From Burkholderiaceae bacterium (GTDB taxonomy: Bacteria > Pseudomonadota > Gammaproteobacteria > Burkholderiales > Burkholderiaceae): a stretch of DNA of 64,000 nucleotides. Within the stretch, counting starts at the first letter, position 1. Each line of letters begins with the position of its first letter. Shown piece after piece: positions 23,014 through 33,179 of the stretch. The position numbers and the translations under genes are program-made. Under the pieces are notes generated by a model. It saw only the letters and a program-made list of their open reading frames with translations. It had not been told where the DNA came from and did not search any database. The stretch lies in the NCBI GenBank assembly GCA_947448695.1, contig CANFOL010000007.1, positions 26,051-90,050 of the forward strand. Reading direction: 5' to 3'.

Positions 23014-23043
23014 CATTAATATCTAACATCGTAGATAGTCATC

Positions 23044-24378
23044 ATGTTGACAGCAAAACAAATCCTGCATGAAGCCTTTCAAAAAGTGCTTGCAATAGCA
23101 GATCCTCAAAAATCTATGCCAACATTGTTAGCTGAAATGTTCCCAAATGGCATCAGTGGCAATTGTTTAGTTGTGGGAGCAGGCAAAGCAAGCGCTTCTA
23201 TGGCAGATGCTTTTGAACAATTTGCACAGAAAAATTGGCCCCAAGCCAATATTTATGGTCATGTGGTAACCCGTTATGGGCATGATGTGTTTGACCCTCT
23301 TCCAAATAGAAAAATATCTATAGCAGAAGCATCGCACCCCTATCCAGATGAGGCGGGGTTAGAGGCTAGTATGGCAATCATGAAATTAGTCGGTAATTTA
23401 CAAGAAAATGATTTATGCATCGCACTTATCTCTGGGGGTGGGTCAAGCCTATTACCCTTGACCGCAAATCATATTCAAATAGAAACTTTGCAAAAATTAA
23501 CGCAAGAATTACTAAGATGTGGTGCGCCTATAGAAGAAATCAATATTGTTCGTAAGCATGTTTCTGCAATCCAGGGAGGGCGTTTAGCACAATTAGCGAC
23601 CAGTCGTGGTGCTCGTGTCATTGCCTTGATTATTTCTGATGTGGTAGGAGATCAGGCTAGTGATATTGCTAGTGGCCCTTGCGCACCAGACCCATCCACT
23701 TATGGCGATGCAATGGATATCTTGGAAAAATATCAGTTACATAGACAGGTAGATTTAACGACTATTTATCAGCACCTGTTGGAAGGACAGCGGGGACTTC
23801 ATAGTGAAACGTTAAAAGCTGGAGACGACTGTTGCCAACATATTCAAAATACTGTGTTTGCAACTGCACAAAAAGGACTTGAAGCCGCATCGGAGTATTG
23901 TCGCGACTTAGGTTATGAAGTTCATTTATTGGGAGACCGTATTTCTGGAGAGTCTCAAGAGCTTGCTAAAAATCATGCAGCTTTAATTAGAGAACGATTA
24001 ACTAACGCTAGTGCCAATAAAATTGCCTGGATATCTGGTGGTGAATCGACAGTGACGATACCACCAGGAGTAGTTGGAAGAGGAGGGCGTTGTTCAGAAT
24101 ACCTTTTAGCTTTGATGCAAGAAACTTTAGATATTCAGGGTATTAGTGCTTTAGCGGCTGATACAGATGGGATTGATGGAAGTGAAAAAAATGCAGGCGC
24201 CTTTTTTGATAGTGATGTTAGAGATATGTGCCTTGCTAAGGACTTAAATATCGAGCATTATTTACAAAAGCACCTTGCGTACGATTTTTTTGAGGAACTG
24301 AATGCACTCGTATTGACTGGGCCAACCTTAACGAATGTAAATGACTTTAGAATAATATTGATAGATCAACATGAATAA
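23044..24378 (+). CDS. glycerate kinase type II (MOFRL/DUF4147 family, GckA/TtuD-like)
   Basis: VVGAGKASASMADAFE, ALISGGGSSLLPLT, GGESTVTIPPGVVGRGGRCSEYLLA, DTDGIDGSEKNAGAF. Confidence 0.92.
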   Translation: MLTAKQILHEAFQKVLAIADPQKSMPTLLAEMFPNGISGNCLVVGAGKASASMADAFEQFAQKNWPQANIYGHVVTRYGHDVFDPLPNRKISIAEASHPYPDEAGLEASMAIMKLVGNLQENDLCIALISGGGSSLLPLTANHIQIETLQKLTQELLRCGAPIEEINIVRKHVSAIQGGRLAQLATSRGARVIALIISDVVGDQASDIASGPCAPDPSTYGDAMDILEKYQLHRQVDLTTIYQHLLEGQRGLHSETLKAGDDCCQHIQNTVFATAQKGLEAASEYCRDLGYEVHLLGDRISGESQELAKNHAALIRERLTNASANKIAWISGGESTVTIPPGVVGRGGRCSEYLLALMQETLDIQGISALAADTDGIDGSEKNAGAFFDSDVRDMCLAKDLNIEHYLQKHLAYDFFEELNALVLTGPTLTNVNDFRIILIDQHE

Positions 24379-25420
24379 ATTAACCATTACACGTCCTGAT
24401 GATTGGCATTTGCATTTGAGAGATGGCGAAGCTTTGCCTGATCTGGTTGCGCATACCGCGCGTCAATTTAGCAGAGCTCTGGTCATGCCTAATCTTAGAC
24501 CGCCGGTTACACAAGTTGCTCAAGCACTCAATTATCGATCAAGGATTCAAGAAGCAGCAACCAGAGTTGGGTATCCAGAGTTTCAAGCTTTGATGACTTT
24601 GTATCTCACAGACATTACTTTGCCCAGTGAAATAGAAAAAGCTAAAGAGGCTGGCATTATTGGAGTGAAGTTATATCCTGCGGGCGCCACAACGAATAGT
24701 GATGCAGGTGTAACTAATCTAAGTAAATGTGATGCCACAATTGCGAAGATGGCAGAATTAGATATGCCATTATTAGTGCATGGAGAGGTAACTCATTCTG
24801 AAATTGATATCTTTGATCGTGAAGCAGTATTCATCGAGCAAGTTTTAGAGCCCTTAAGAAAAAAACACCCAAAATTACGCGTCGTCTTTGAACATATTAC
24901 GACCAAACAAGCCGCTGAATATGTAAGTCTTGCAAATACACATGATTTTGGTGAGATTGCCGCAACGATTACCGCACATCATCTGTTGTACAACCGAAAT
25001 GCAATTTTTGTGGGGGGCATTCGCCCGCACTATTACTGCTTACCTGTTTTAAAAAGAGAAGAGCATCGTCAAGCACTCCTTGCGGCTGCCACGAGCGATT
25101 CAAAGCGATTTTTCTTAGGCACGGATAGTGCGCCTCATGCACAACATTTAAAAGAGAATTCTTGTGGTTGTGCAGGTTGTTTTACAGCCGCTCAAGCTAT
25201 AGAGTTATATGCCCAGGCATTTGATTCTGTTGGAAAATTACAACAGTTAGAAAAGTTTGCCTCATTGAATGGACCGAATTTTTATGGACTTCCTCGAAAT
25301 CAGTCGACGATAACCATTGAGAAAACCCCTCAAAAAATTCCATTAAGTTATCCGATGGGTGAGGATCTTTTAGTACCTTTAAATGCTGGAGAGTTCCTCG
25401 AGTGGTCAATTCTCGGTTAG
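24371..25420 (+). CDS. pyrC: dihydroorotase
   Basis: DDWHLHLRDG, KLYPAGATTNSDAGV, HVFFLGTDSAPHA-type motif. Confidence 0.97.
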   Translation: MNKLTITRPDDWHLHLRDGEALPDLVAHTARQFSRALVMPNLRPPVTQVAQALNYRSRIQEAATRVGYPEFQALMTLYLTDITLPSEIEKAKEAGIIGVKLYPAGATTNSDAGVTNLSKCDATIAKMAELDMPLLVHGEVTHSEIDIFDREAVFIEQVLEPLRKKHPKLRVVFEHITTKQAAEYVSLANTHDFGEIAATITAHHLLYNRNAIFVGGIRPHYYCLPVLKREEHRQALLAAATSDSKRFFLGTDSAPHAQHLKENSCGCAGCFTAAQAIELYAQAFDSVGKLQQLEKFASLNGPNFYGLPRNQSTITIEKTPQKIPLSYPMGEDLLVPLNAGEFLEWSILG

Positions 25421-25429
25421 ACTACCGTT

Positions 25430-25733
25430 GCAGAGTTGATTGGGCAATCGCCGCTTCTTAGAAGGGGAGGAAAGTCCGGACTCCATAGGGTAGGGTGGTG
25501 GCTAACAGCCATCCATGGCAACATGAGGAATAGGGCCACAGAGACGAGCGTATTTAGTTACGGTGAAACGCGGTAACCTCCACCCGGAGCAATCTCAAAT
25601 AGGCAGGCGTTGAGGCGACCCGCTAAGCCTGCGGGTAGAGAGCTCGAGTCCAGTGGCAACACTGGACCTAGATGAATGGTTGCCCCAAAGTGAAAACTTT
25701 GGCGACAGAATCCGGCTTATCGATCAACTCTGC
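25430..25733 (+). ncRNA. rnpB: RNase P RNA, bacterial class A
   Basis: P1 arms GCAGAGTTGAT / ATCAACTCTGC; conserved GAGGAAAGTCCGGACTCC, GGTAAACTC-like block AGGGCCACAGAGACGAG, ACAGAATCCGGCTTAT. Confidence 0.97.
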
Positions 25734-25739
25734 TTCTTT

Positions 25740-26177
25740 TTAGCCTTCAACGATCTCAATTGAGTGGGTAATCGTTGCAGTTTTGCCCAGCATAATAGTT
25801 GCAGAACAATATTTTTCATGTGACAAATGAACCGCTTGGCTGACTCGATTATGGTCTAGTTGTTTGCCAGTCACTATAAATTTCATGTTGATGTGAGTAA
25901 ACACTTTTGGATCCGTCTCAGCTCTAACTGCTTCTAGCTGGACTTTACAGCCAGTAATTTGTTGACGCGACTTTTTTAGAATCATCACAACGTCAAAGGC
26001 CGTACATCCCCCAGCACCCGCAAGAAGTAACTCCATCGGACGTGGTGCCAGATTACGCCCACCCGCCTCTGGAGCCCCGTCCATATTTAATAGGTGACCA
26101 CTGCCAACCTCTGCAGAAAAGCTCATCCCATCCAATCCAAGCCAATTAACCGTACATTCCATGTTGCACTCCAACAA
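25740..26177 (-). CDS. OsmC family protein
   Basis: RNLAPRPMELLLAGAGGCTAFDVVMIL; Cys position of OsmC/Ohr fold. Confidence 0.92.
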   Translation of the reverse strand: MLECNMECTVNWLGLDGMSFSAEVGSGHLLNMDGAPEAGGRNLAPRPMELLLAGAGGCTAFDVVMILKKSRQQITGCKVQLEAVRAETDPKVFTHINMKFIVTGKQLDHNRVSQAVHLSHEKYCSATIMLGKTATITHSIEIVEG

Positions 26178-26194
26178 AAATTATTAAAAAAGAC

Positions 26195-26223
26195 TTTACC
26201 TAGTGATAACCCTAATATATAAT
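26195..26223 (+). promoter_or_regulatory. strong sigma70 promoter-like element (P1) upstream of putative sRNA
   Basis: TTTACC - 17 nt - TATAAT. Confidence 0.75.
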
Positions 26224-26229
26224 TACCTT

Positions 26230-26330
26230 ATTGCGTACTATCTATCAATAGATTTTACAGCTACCGATGTCTCCTCCACCCAAACAAAGGTGGAATTCAT
26301 AGCCCAGAGTTTACCTCTGGGCTTTTTTTT
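26230..26330 (+). ncRNA. putative ~100-nt structured sRNA or attenuated leader
   Basis: Begins about 7 nt after P1 -10; hairpins ATCTA-TCAA-TAGAT, TCCACC-CAAACAAA-GGTGGA, and terminator; no plausible ORF. Confidence 0.5.
26301..26330 (+). terminator. intrinsic terminator
   Basis: AGCCCAGAG-TTTAC-CTCTGGGCT + T-tract (8 T). Confidence 0.92.
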
Positions 26331-26338
26331 GCTACAAT
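26310..26338 (+). promoter_or_regulatory. second sigma70 promoter-like element (P2), presumed rplM-rpsI promoter
   Basis: TTTACC - 17 nt - TACAAT; -35 lies in the terminator hairpin loop. Confidence 0.65.
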
Positions 26339-26474
26339 CATGGATTCCCTGACTTAGGTCCCAGGGAAATCGTATGACAGATTTAAGAATCAAGTGAGAG
26401 CGTGCAAACATAAGCAAGGCCGAATGAGATATTAAATACTGCTTGAAAGGACCCACAATTTAATGAAAGTAGTC

Positions 26475-26903
26475 ATGAAAACATTTTCCGCAAAATCCCA
26501 TGAGGTAAAGCGTGAATGGTTCGTGATTGACGCAACAGACAAAGTTCTCGGTCGTGTCGCCAGTGAAGTGGCACACCGTCTGCGCGGCAAGCATAAACCC
26601 GAATTCACCCCTCACGTTGACACTGGCGACTATATCGTCGTTATTAACGCTTCTAAACTCCGTGTTACGGGTAACAAAGGGTTGCAAAAGACATATTACC
26701 GTCACAGTGGATATCCAGGTGGTATCTATGAAACAACTTTTGACAAAATGCAGGCGAAGTTTCCTGGCCGTGTTCTTGAAAAAGCAGTTAAGGGTATGTT
26801 ACCTAAAGGTCCCCTTGGTTATGCAATGATCAAGAAGTTAAAAGTTTATGGTGATGAGACTCATCCACACGCGGCTCAACAGCCTAGCGTTTTAGAAATT
26901 TAA
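26475..26903 (+). CDS. rplM: 50S ribosomal protein L13 (ORF track start 26463; [15 protein letters not shown] start preferred)
   Basis: [41 protein letters not shown]. Confidence 0.98.
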   Translation: MKTFSAKSHEVKREWFVIDATDKVLGRVASEVAHRLRGKHKPEFTPHVDTGDYIVVINASKLRVTGNKGLQKTYYRHSGYPGGIYETTFDKMQAKFPGRVLEKAVKGMLPKGPLGYAMIKKLKVYGDETHPHAAQQPSVLEI

Positions 26904-26912
26904 GGAGCTGTC

Positions 26913-27305
26913 ATGATTGGAAATTGGAATTATGGAACCGGTCGTCGCAAAAGCTCTGTAGCTAGGGTTTTTATTAAATCTGGTAAGGGTGATATTCTCG
27001 TCAACGGTAAACCGATTGATCAATATTTTTCCCGCGAAACATCACGTATGATTGCTCGTCAGCCATTGATTTTGACAAATCACGCAGCTACGTTTGATAT
27101 TAAAGTTAATGTGAGTGGTGGTGGAGAAACTGGTCAAGCTGGCGCAGTTCGTCACGGTGTAACTCGTGCTTTGATTGATTATGACAACACGTTAAAACCA
27201 ACTTTATCAAAAGCTGGCTTTGTAACTCGTGATGCTCGTGAAGTTGAACGTAAAAAGGTTGGTTTACGCGGCGCGCGCCGTCGTAAGCAATTTAGTAAGC
27301 GTTAA
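26913..27305 (+). CDS. rpsI: 30S ribosomal protein S9
   Basis: [14 protein letters not shown] ... [16 protein letters not shown]. Confidence 0.99.
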   Translation: MIGNWNYGTGRRKSSVARVFIKSGKGDILVNGKPIDQYFSRETSRMIARQPLILTNHAATFDIKVNVSGGGETGQAGAVRHGVTRALIDYDNTLKPTLSKAGFVTRDAREVERKKVGLRGARRRKQFSKR

Positions 27306-27325
27306 TACTTTAAGCCTCAAGGCAA

Positions 27326-27360
27326 AAAACCGTATAAGTGAAATACTTATACGGTTTTTT
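27326..27360 (+). terminator. intrinsic terminator after rpsI
   Basis: AAAACCGTATAAGT-gaaat-ACTTATACGGTTTTTT. Confidence 0.93.
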
Positions 27361-27424
27361 TCATTGTTGTCTCATACAATAAGAACATACTCAAATATAC
27401 AGATTTAGATATTTAGGAGAAAAG

Positions 27425-28483
27425 ATGATTAAAGTAGGTATTGTGGGTGGAACGGGATATACCGGTGTCGAGTTACTGAGAATGTTGGCGCAACATCCTG
27501 AGGTACAGTTGACCGCAATTACTTCCCGGAAAGAAGCAGGTATGCCAGTCTCTGAAATGTTTTCATCTCTTCGGGGTAGAGTAGATATCGCATTTAGTAC
27601 CCCCGAAGATGCGAAGTTAAATGAGTGTGACGCCGTTTTTTTTGCAACTCCTCATGGAGTTGCCATGGCGCAGGCCAAAGAGCTTTTGGCGGCTAATGTT
27701 CGCATATTAGATTTAGCAGCTGATTTTAGATTAAAAGATACTCACGTATTTGAACAGTGGTATGGCATGCCGCATCAGTGCCCAGAAATTTTAGAAGAGG
27801 CCGTCTATGGCCTTGCAGAAATTAATCGTGAAGCAATCAAACAAGCTCGTGTTGTTGGATTGCCAGGCTGTTACCCTACGTCTGTTCAATTGGGATTCGC
27901 TCCACTCTTATCACCAAAATCTACTCACGGTAAAAAATTAGTAGATACACAATATTTGATCTCCGATTCAAAATCTGGGGTGTCTGGTGCCGGCAGAAAG
28001 GCAGAAGTGGGAACATTGCTTGCAGAAGCTAGCGATAACTTTAAAGCTTATGGGGTAAAAGGGCACCGTCATCTTCCGGAAATTGAGCAAGGGTTAAAAG
28101 CAATTGCAGGACATGATGATATTAAATTGACTTTTGTGCCGCATTTGGTGCCGATGATTCGCGGAATTCATTCAACCTTATATGCAAAAATTTTACCTGA
28201 GGCTCAAGGTATAGATTTTCAGGCTTTGTATGAAGACTTCTATAGAGGTGAACCATTTGTCGACGTGATGCCAGCGGGAAGCCATCCGGAAACACGCTCT
28301 GTTAGGGGTAGTAATCAATTAAGAATAGCGATTCATCGCCCTGGAGATGGGGATACCCTAGTTATTTTGGTTGTTGAGGATAATTTAGTGAAAGGCGCTT
28401 CAGGTCAAGGTATTCAGTGCCTCAATTTGATGTTTGGCTTTCCAGAGAATATGGGACTTCATCAAATTGCCCTGTTACCTTAA
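27425..28483 (+). CDS. argC: N-acetyl-gamma-glutamyl-phosphate reductase
   Basis: [31 protein letters not shown]. Confidence 0.97.
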   Translation: MIKVGIVGGTGYTGVELLRMLAQHPEVQLTAITSRKEAGMPVSEMFSSLRGRVDIAFSTPEDAKLNECDAVFFATPHGVAMAQAKELLAANVRILDLAADFRLKDTHVFEQWYGMPHQCPEILEEAVYGLAEINREAIKQARVVGLPGCYPTSVQLGFAPLLSPKSTHGKKLVDTQYLISDSKSGVSGAGRKAEVGTLLAEASDNFKAYGVKGHRHLPEIEQGLKAIAGHDDIKLTFVPHLVPMIRGIHSTLYAKILPEAQGIDFQALYEDFYRGEPFVDVMPAGSHPETRSVRGSNQLRIAIHRPGDGDTLVILVVEDNLVKGASGQGIQCLNLMFGFPENMGLHQIALLP

Positions 28484-28550
28484 TCCCTTACGTGCAGTAA
28501 GGGTAAAAGAAGCCTAGAATAGAGGTATAAAGAAATTTAAAGGAGTTTAT

Positions 28551-28922
28551 ATGTCTGCTACACAAGAAGTAACAACGTCTTTTGAAGAACCACCGGTACC
28601 GATTATTTTTACGGATAACGCTGCCTCGAAAGTTGCTGACCTGATAGCAGAAGAAGGCAACGATGCATTGAAATTACGTGTTTTTGTTCAAGGTGGAGGT
28701 TGTTCCGGTTTTCAATATGGATTCACATTTGATGAAGACATTAACGAAGACGATACTCAATTTGAAAAAAATGGAGTTACTTTGTTGGTGGATTCTATGA
28801 GTTATCAATATTTGGTTGGTGCAGAAATTGATTACAAAGAAGATATCAACGGATCACAATTCGTTATTAAAAATCCTAATGCCACAACTACGTGTGGATG
28901 CGGGTCTTCTTTTTCAGCTTAA
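28551..28922 (+). CDS. erpA: iron-sulfur cluster insertion protein ErpA
   Basis: A-type carrier motif [15 protein letters not shown] and C-term [11 protein letters not shown]. Confidence 0.96.
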   Translation: MSATQEVTTSFEEPPVPIIFTDNAASKVADLIAEEGNDALKLRVFVQGGGCSGFQYGFTFDEDINEDDTQFEKNGVTLLVDSMSYQYLVGAEIDYKEDINGSQFVIKNPNATTTCGCGSSFSA

Positions 28923-28924
28923 CT

Positions 28925-30079
28925 CTATTTACGGTGCAGGGAGCCTAAGATTCTTGGCCCCTTCGCACCTGTAACTTCTGGAATATTTGACGGTTTGTTG
29001 CTGCAAAAGCACCAAGCTAACCAAGCAAATGCCATACCTTCAATAGTTTGAGAGTCTAGGCCAAGATCTTCAGCAGTTAACACAGTCAATGAAGCTTGAT
29101 GCTCTTGACACATTTGAGCAATTCTCTCTAATAAAAAGATATTTTTGGTCCCCCCGCCACAGATAATTAATTCTTGGCAGTTTGGCATATGGGTAAATAG
29201 TGATAAGACTACTGACCGAGCAGTCAGTGAAACCAAAGTTGCTTGAATATCTTCAGCAGCAGGCTTTGTAGAGCACAAAGCAATTTGGTTAAGAAGCCAC
29301 TTTAAATTGAATAAATCGCGGCCAGTACTTTTGGGTATTGGAAGAGAAAAGTAGGGCTCTTTTAGCAAAATATCGAATAGTTCAATATTAATTTTGCCTG
29401 AGCGCCCCCATTGACCATGATGATCATAGTTAAGTTGCTTATTTTCAAAAATCCAAGTATCCAGTAGTAAATTTCCTGGGCCGGTATCGAACCCAAGAAT
29501 AGGCTGATTTGGGTTTAATAGTGTTAGGTTGGCAATACCGCCAAGATTAAGAATGGCCTTTGAATCAGTCGAATTTCCGAATTGTGCATGATGGAAAGCT
29601 GGAACTAGAGGAGCGCCATGCCCATGAGCCGCAATATCACGACTACGAAAGTCATTAATTACATCAATACCTGTAAGCTCAGCGAGTAATGCGCCATTGA
29701 GGCACTGCCATGAGTAACCATCCCCATTCAATAGGATGGGTTGATGACGAATGGTTTGGCCGTGAGCCCCAATCGCAACAATATGTTGGGGCGTTAAAGA
29801 TGCTAATTTTAAGATTCGTTGGACAATCAATGCGTATTCTTGAGCTAATTGGTTCGCAGCTAAAGCCTCTTTGTGTAATTCATTATCTGTTGGGGCTTGA
29901 AGTTCATAAAGGACTTCTTTCAGACCGGGTGAGAAAGCTGCGCTCGTATGGACTAATACCTCAGATTGACCAATTGGATTGATGGAGCACAAAACACCAT
30001 CAATCCCATCCATGCTCGTACCTGACATGATGCCAATAAAAAGTTGGTAATTTTGGTCTTTATGACTAGTCATTTGCAT
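28925..30079 (-). CDS. anmK: anhydro-N-acetylmuramic acid kinase
   Basis: FIGIMSGTSMDGIDGVL, NLGGIANLT, GFDTGPGN. Confidence 0.96.
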   Translation of the reverse strand: MQMTSHKDQNYQLFIGIMSGTSMDGIDGVLCSINPIGQSEVLVHTSAAFSPGLKEVLYELQAPTDNELHKEALAANQLAQEYALIVQRILKLASLTPQHIVAIGAHGQTIRHQPILLNGDGYSWQCLNGALLAELTGIDVINDFRSRDIAAHGHGAPLVPAFHHAQFGNSTDSKAILNLGGIANLTLLNPNQPILGFDTGPGNLLLDTWIFENKQLNYDHHGQWGRSGKINIELFDILLKEPYFSLPIPKSTGRDLFNLKWLLNQIALCSTKPAAEDIQATLVSLTARSVVLSLFTHMPNCQELIICGGGTKNIFLLERIAQMCQEHQASLTVLTAEDLGLDSQTIEGMAFAWLAWCFCSNKPSNIPEVTGAKGPRILGSLHRK

Positions 30080-30180
30080 AGACAGGTAAAATATCAGTAA
30101 TACAAAAATGTAGTTTAATTGAACTTCAACATCATGACTTCTATGAAGTATGTTTTACTAATCAAAGTTTTATATCTAAA

Positions 30181-31419
30181 ATGACTTCCCATCATACTCC
30201 GAAGCACTACCCAATCACTTCAGAAGTTCTTGAAGCTCTTGAACAAACTAAAAGAGGCTGCGAAGAACTCATTGTTGAGTCGGATTGGGTACAAAAATTA
30301 GCCAGAAGCATTGCTACGAAAACTCCTTTAAGAATTAAATTAGGTTTAGACCCTACCGCGCCAGATATTCATTTAGGCCATACCGTTGTTTTAAATAAAT
30401 TAAGACAATTACAAAATTTGGGGCATACCGTTATCTTCTTAATTGGAGATTTCACCAGCCTGATTGGCGATCCCTCTGGCAGAAATAACACAAGACCTCC
30501 ATTGACGAAGGACGAGATTGCTAAGAATGCGCAAACGTATTATCAACAGGCTAGTTTGGTGTTAGATCCAGCACGTACGGAAGTGCGGTATAACTCCGAA
30601 TGGTGTGAGCCGCTAGGTGCTTCTGGAATGATTCAACTCGCTGCAAAGTATACGGTTGCCCGTATGTTAGAGCGCGATGACTTTACCAAAAGGTATAAGG
30701 GCGGAATTCCGATCTCAGTCCATGAATTTTTATATCCACTCATGCAAGGATATGATTCTGTGGCATTAAAAAGTGATTTAGAGCTTGGTGGAACAGATCA
30801 AAAATTTAATCTTCTCGTTGGACGTGAGTTGCAAAAAGAGTATGGACAGGAGCCACAGTGTATTTTAACGATGCCATTATTGGTAGGTTTAGATGGTGTA
30901 GATAAGATGAGTAAGTCGAAAGGTAATTACATCGGCATTACTGAGCCTGCGAATCAAATGTTCGCAAAAATTTTAAGTGTGTCAGATGACTTAATGTGGA
31001 TGTATTACAACCTCTTGTCGTTTCAATCCATCCAAGAGATTGAAGTCTTGAGGAGCGAAGTAGCTCAAGGAAAAAATCCTAAAGATGCCAAAGTGGCCCT
31101 TGCAAAAGAAATCGTGACTCGTTTTCATAATTCCGAAGCAGCAGAAAAAGCCCTTGAAGATTTTCAATTACGAGCGAAGGGCGGTATACCAGACGATATA
31201 CCTGAGGTAAGTTTAGGTGGTGCTCCGGTGGGTATAGCACAGCTCTTAAAAATGGCGCAGTTAGCACCTTCGACCTCAGAAGCCAATCGTAATATTGAAC
31301 AAGGCGGCGTAAAAATTGATGGTACTGTTATTTCTGATAAGTCATTACAAATCAATGAAGGTACTTTTGTATTGCAAGTTGGCAAACGTAAATTTGTAAA
31401 AGTTAATCTAAAGAAATAA
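30181..31419 (+). CDS. tyrS: tyrosine--tRNA ligase
   Basis: LGLDPTAPDIHLGHTVVL, KMSKSKGN, C-terminal S4 domain. Confidence 0.97.
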   Translation: MTSHHTPKHYPITSEVLEALEQTKRGCEELIVESDWVQKLARSIATKTPLRIKLGLDPTAPDIHLGHTVVLNKLRQLQNLGHTVIFLIGDFTSLIGDPSGRNNTRPPLTKDEIAKNAQTYYQQASLVLDPARTEVRYNSEWCEPLGASGMIQLAAKYTVARMLERDDFTKRYKGGIPISVHEFLYPLMQGYDSVALKSDLELGGTDQKFNLLVGRELQKEYGQEPQCILTMPLLVGLDGVDKMSKSKGNYIGITEPANQMFAKILSVSDDLMWMYYNLLSFQSIQEIEVLRSEVAQGKNPKDAKVALAKEIVTRFHNSEAAEKALEDFQLRAKGGIPDDIPEVSLGGAPVGIAQLLKMAQLAPSTSEANRNIEQGGVKIDGTVISDKSLQINEGTFVLQVGKRKFVKVNLKK

Positions 31420-31423
31420 ATTC

Positions 31424-32089
31424 ATGACACAAATACTTTTAGTTCGCCATGGCGAAACCGATTGGAATAAAGAGCAGCGTTTACAAGGGCACCTTGATAT
31501 TGGCCTCAATGAACAGGGTATTACGCAAGCCCAACTGCTAGGCCAAGCATTGGCAAAAGAAAAAATAGATATTGCTTATTCAAGTGATTTATCTAGAGCA
31601 CTTGATACAGCTAATACCATCACGTCGCATCACAATGTCCCAACATTTATTGACGTACAACTAAGAGAGCGTTGTTACGGCGAGATTCAAGGGATGACAT
31701 ACCATGAGATTGAGCAAAAATTACCAGAAAATCATCGTGCGTGGCATAGTAGAGAGCCAGACTTTCAGCCACAAGGCGGGGAGTCGTTAAGACAGTTTTA
31801 TACAAGAGTCACTCATAGTTTTGAAAGAATTGCTAAAAGCCATGAAGGCCAGGTCATATTAATTGTTGCTCATGGCGGCGTCTTAGACTGTATGTATCGC
31901 TTTGCTACACAAATGGATATTACAGAAAAAAGAAAAGTAGAACTTCTCAATACGAGTTTAAATCGCCTACGCTTTACCGGCACTGAATTTAAAGTAGAGT
32001 CATGGGGAGATGTTTCTCATTTGCAAAATCAAGTATCTTTAGATGAGGTGGATGCTGGAAAGTCTTCAGTACCTTGGCTGTTGCCTTAA
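31424..32089 (+). CDS. histidine phosphatase family protein (phosphoglycerate mutase-like)
   Basis: [34 protein letters not shown]. Confidence 0.93.
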   Translation: MTQILLVRHGETDWNKEQRLQGHLDIGLNEQGITQAQLLGQALAKEKIDIAYSSDLSRALDTANTITSHHNVPTFIDVQLRERCYGEIQGMTYHEIEQKLPENHRAWHSREPDFQPQGGESLRQFYTRVTHSFERIAKSHEGQVILIVAHGGVLDCMYRFATQMDITEKRKVELLNTSLNRLRFTGTEFKVESWGDVSHLQNQVSLDEVDAGKSSVPWLLP

Positions 32090-33153
32090 GAGAGATTAAA
32101 AGTCCCAGAATCCTGGGGAGGGACTAATTGAAAATGCTCGTAGGTAAGTTTCGTGGCAATTCTGCCACGCGGGGTTCGTTGTAAATATCCTTGTTGGATT
32201 AAATAAGGCTCAATAACATCTTCAATGGTATCTCTCTCTTCCCCAATTGCAGAAGCAAGATTATCTACCCCAACCGGACCTCCAGAAAACTTATACAAAA
32301 TCGCTTCCAAAAGTTTTCGGTCCATGACATCAAAACCAACTGGATCAACATCCAGCATTTTTAGAGCTGCATCGGCGACTGCGCTAGAAATCGTGCCATC
32401 ACTTTTTACTTGGGCATAATCCCGTACCCTACGTAGCAGACGATTTGCAATCCGTGGAGTGCCTCTAGCGCGTTTGGCGATTTCAATAGCGCCATCAATG
32501 GTAATTGGGGCATTCAGGAGACTCGCAGATCGTTGAATAATTTTTTCAAGTTCATGATGGTTATAAAACTCTAGCCTTGAAACAATACCAAAACGATCTC
32601 TGAGAGGGTTCGTGAGCATACCGGCTCTTGTGGTAGCCCCAACAAGAGTAAATGGTTTGAGATCGAGCTTAACACTGCGAGCAGCAGCCCCCTCGCCAAT
32701 CATAATGTCAATACTGTAGTCTTCTAATGCAGGGTAAAGTATTTCTTCAACAACAGGAGATAGACGATGAATCTCGTCAATGAACAAAACATCGTTTTCT
32801 TCTAAGTTGGTTAATAAAGCTGCTAAGTCACCCGGTCGATCAAGCACTGGCCCACTCGTTTGGCGCAAGTTAACTCCCAGTTCCTTTGCAATGATATGAG
32901 CAAGCGTAGTCTTCCCTAAACCTGGCGGACCAAACAATAAAACATGATCCAGTGCTTCGCTACGACTTTTGGCGGCACTAATAAAAATTTCAAGCTGTTC
33001 TCTTACCTTACTTTGACCGATATATTCATCTAATTGTTTAGGGCGAAGAGCTCGTTCAATTACCTGATCTTCCCTAAGAGAACTTGGGTCAATCATACGA
33101 GGTCCATCGGCGGGCTCAGGAAGGGTATCGAGTTGATCTGTGTGAATTGCCAT
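32086..33153 (-). CDS. ruvB: Holliday junction branch migration ATPase RuvB
   Basis: [34 protein letters not shown], winged-helix C-term. Confidence 0.98.
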   Translation of the reverse strand: MAIHTDQLDTLPEPADGPRMIDPSSLREDQVIERALRPKQLDEYIGQSKVREQLEIFISAAKSRSEALDHVLLFGPPGLGKTTLAHIIAKELGVNLRQTSGPVLDRPGDLAALLTNLEENDVLFIDEIHRLSPVVEEILYPALEDYSIDIMIGEGAAARSVKLDLKPFTLVGATTRAGMLTNPLRDRFGIVSRLEFYNHHELEKIIQRSASLLNAPITIDGAIEIAKRARGTPRIANRLLRRVRDYAQVKSDGTISSAVADAALKMLDVDPVGFDVMDRKLLEAILYKFSGGPVGVDNLASAIGEERDTIEDVIEPYLIQQGYLQRTPRGRIATKLTYEHFQLVPPQDSGTFNLS

Positions 33154-33179
33154 GCGTCAAGTTTAAACTTAAATTTGAA

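Noticed and set aside
26216-26248. Minus-strand TTGATA ... TATATA as an osmC promoter
   Set aside because: Spacing counted as 21 nt, too long for a standard sigma70 promoter
26238-26456. 72-aa minus-strand ORF in the osmC-rplM intergenic region
   Set aside because: Overlaps the promoter/terminator structures on the + strand; no motif support
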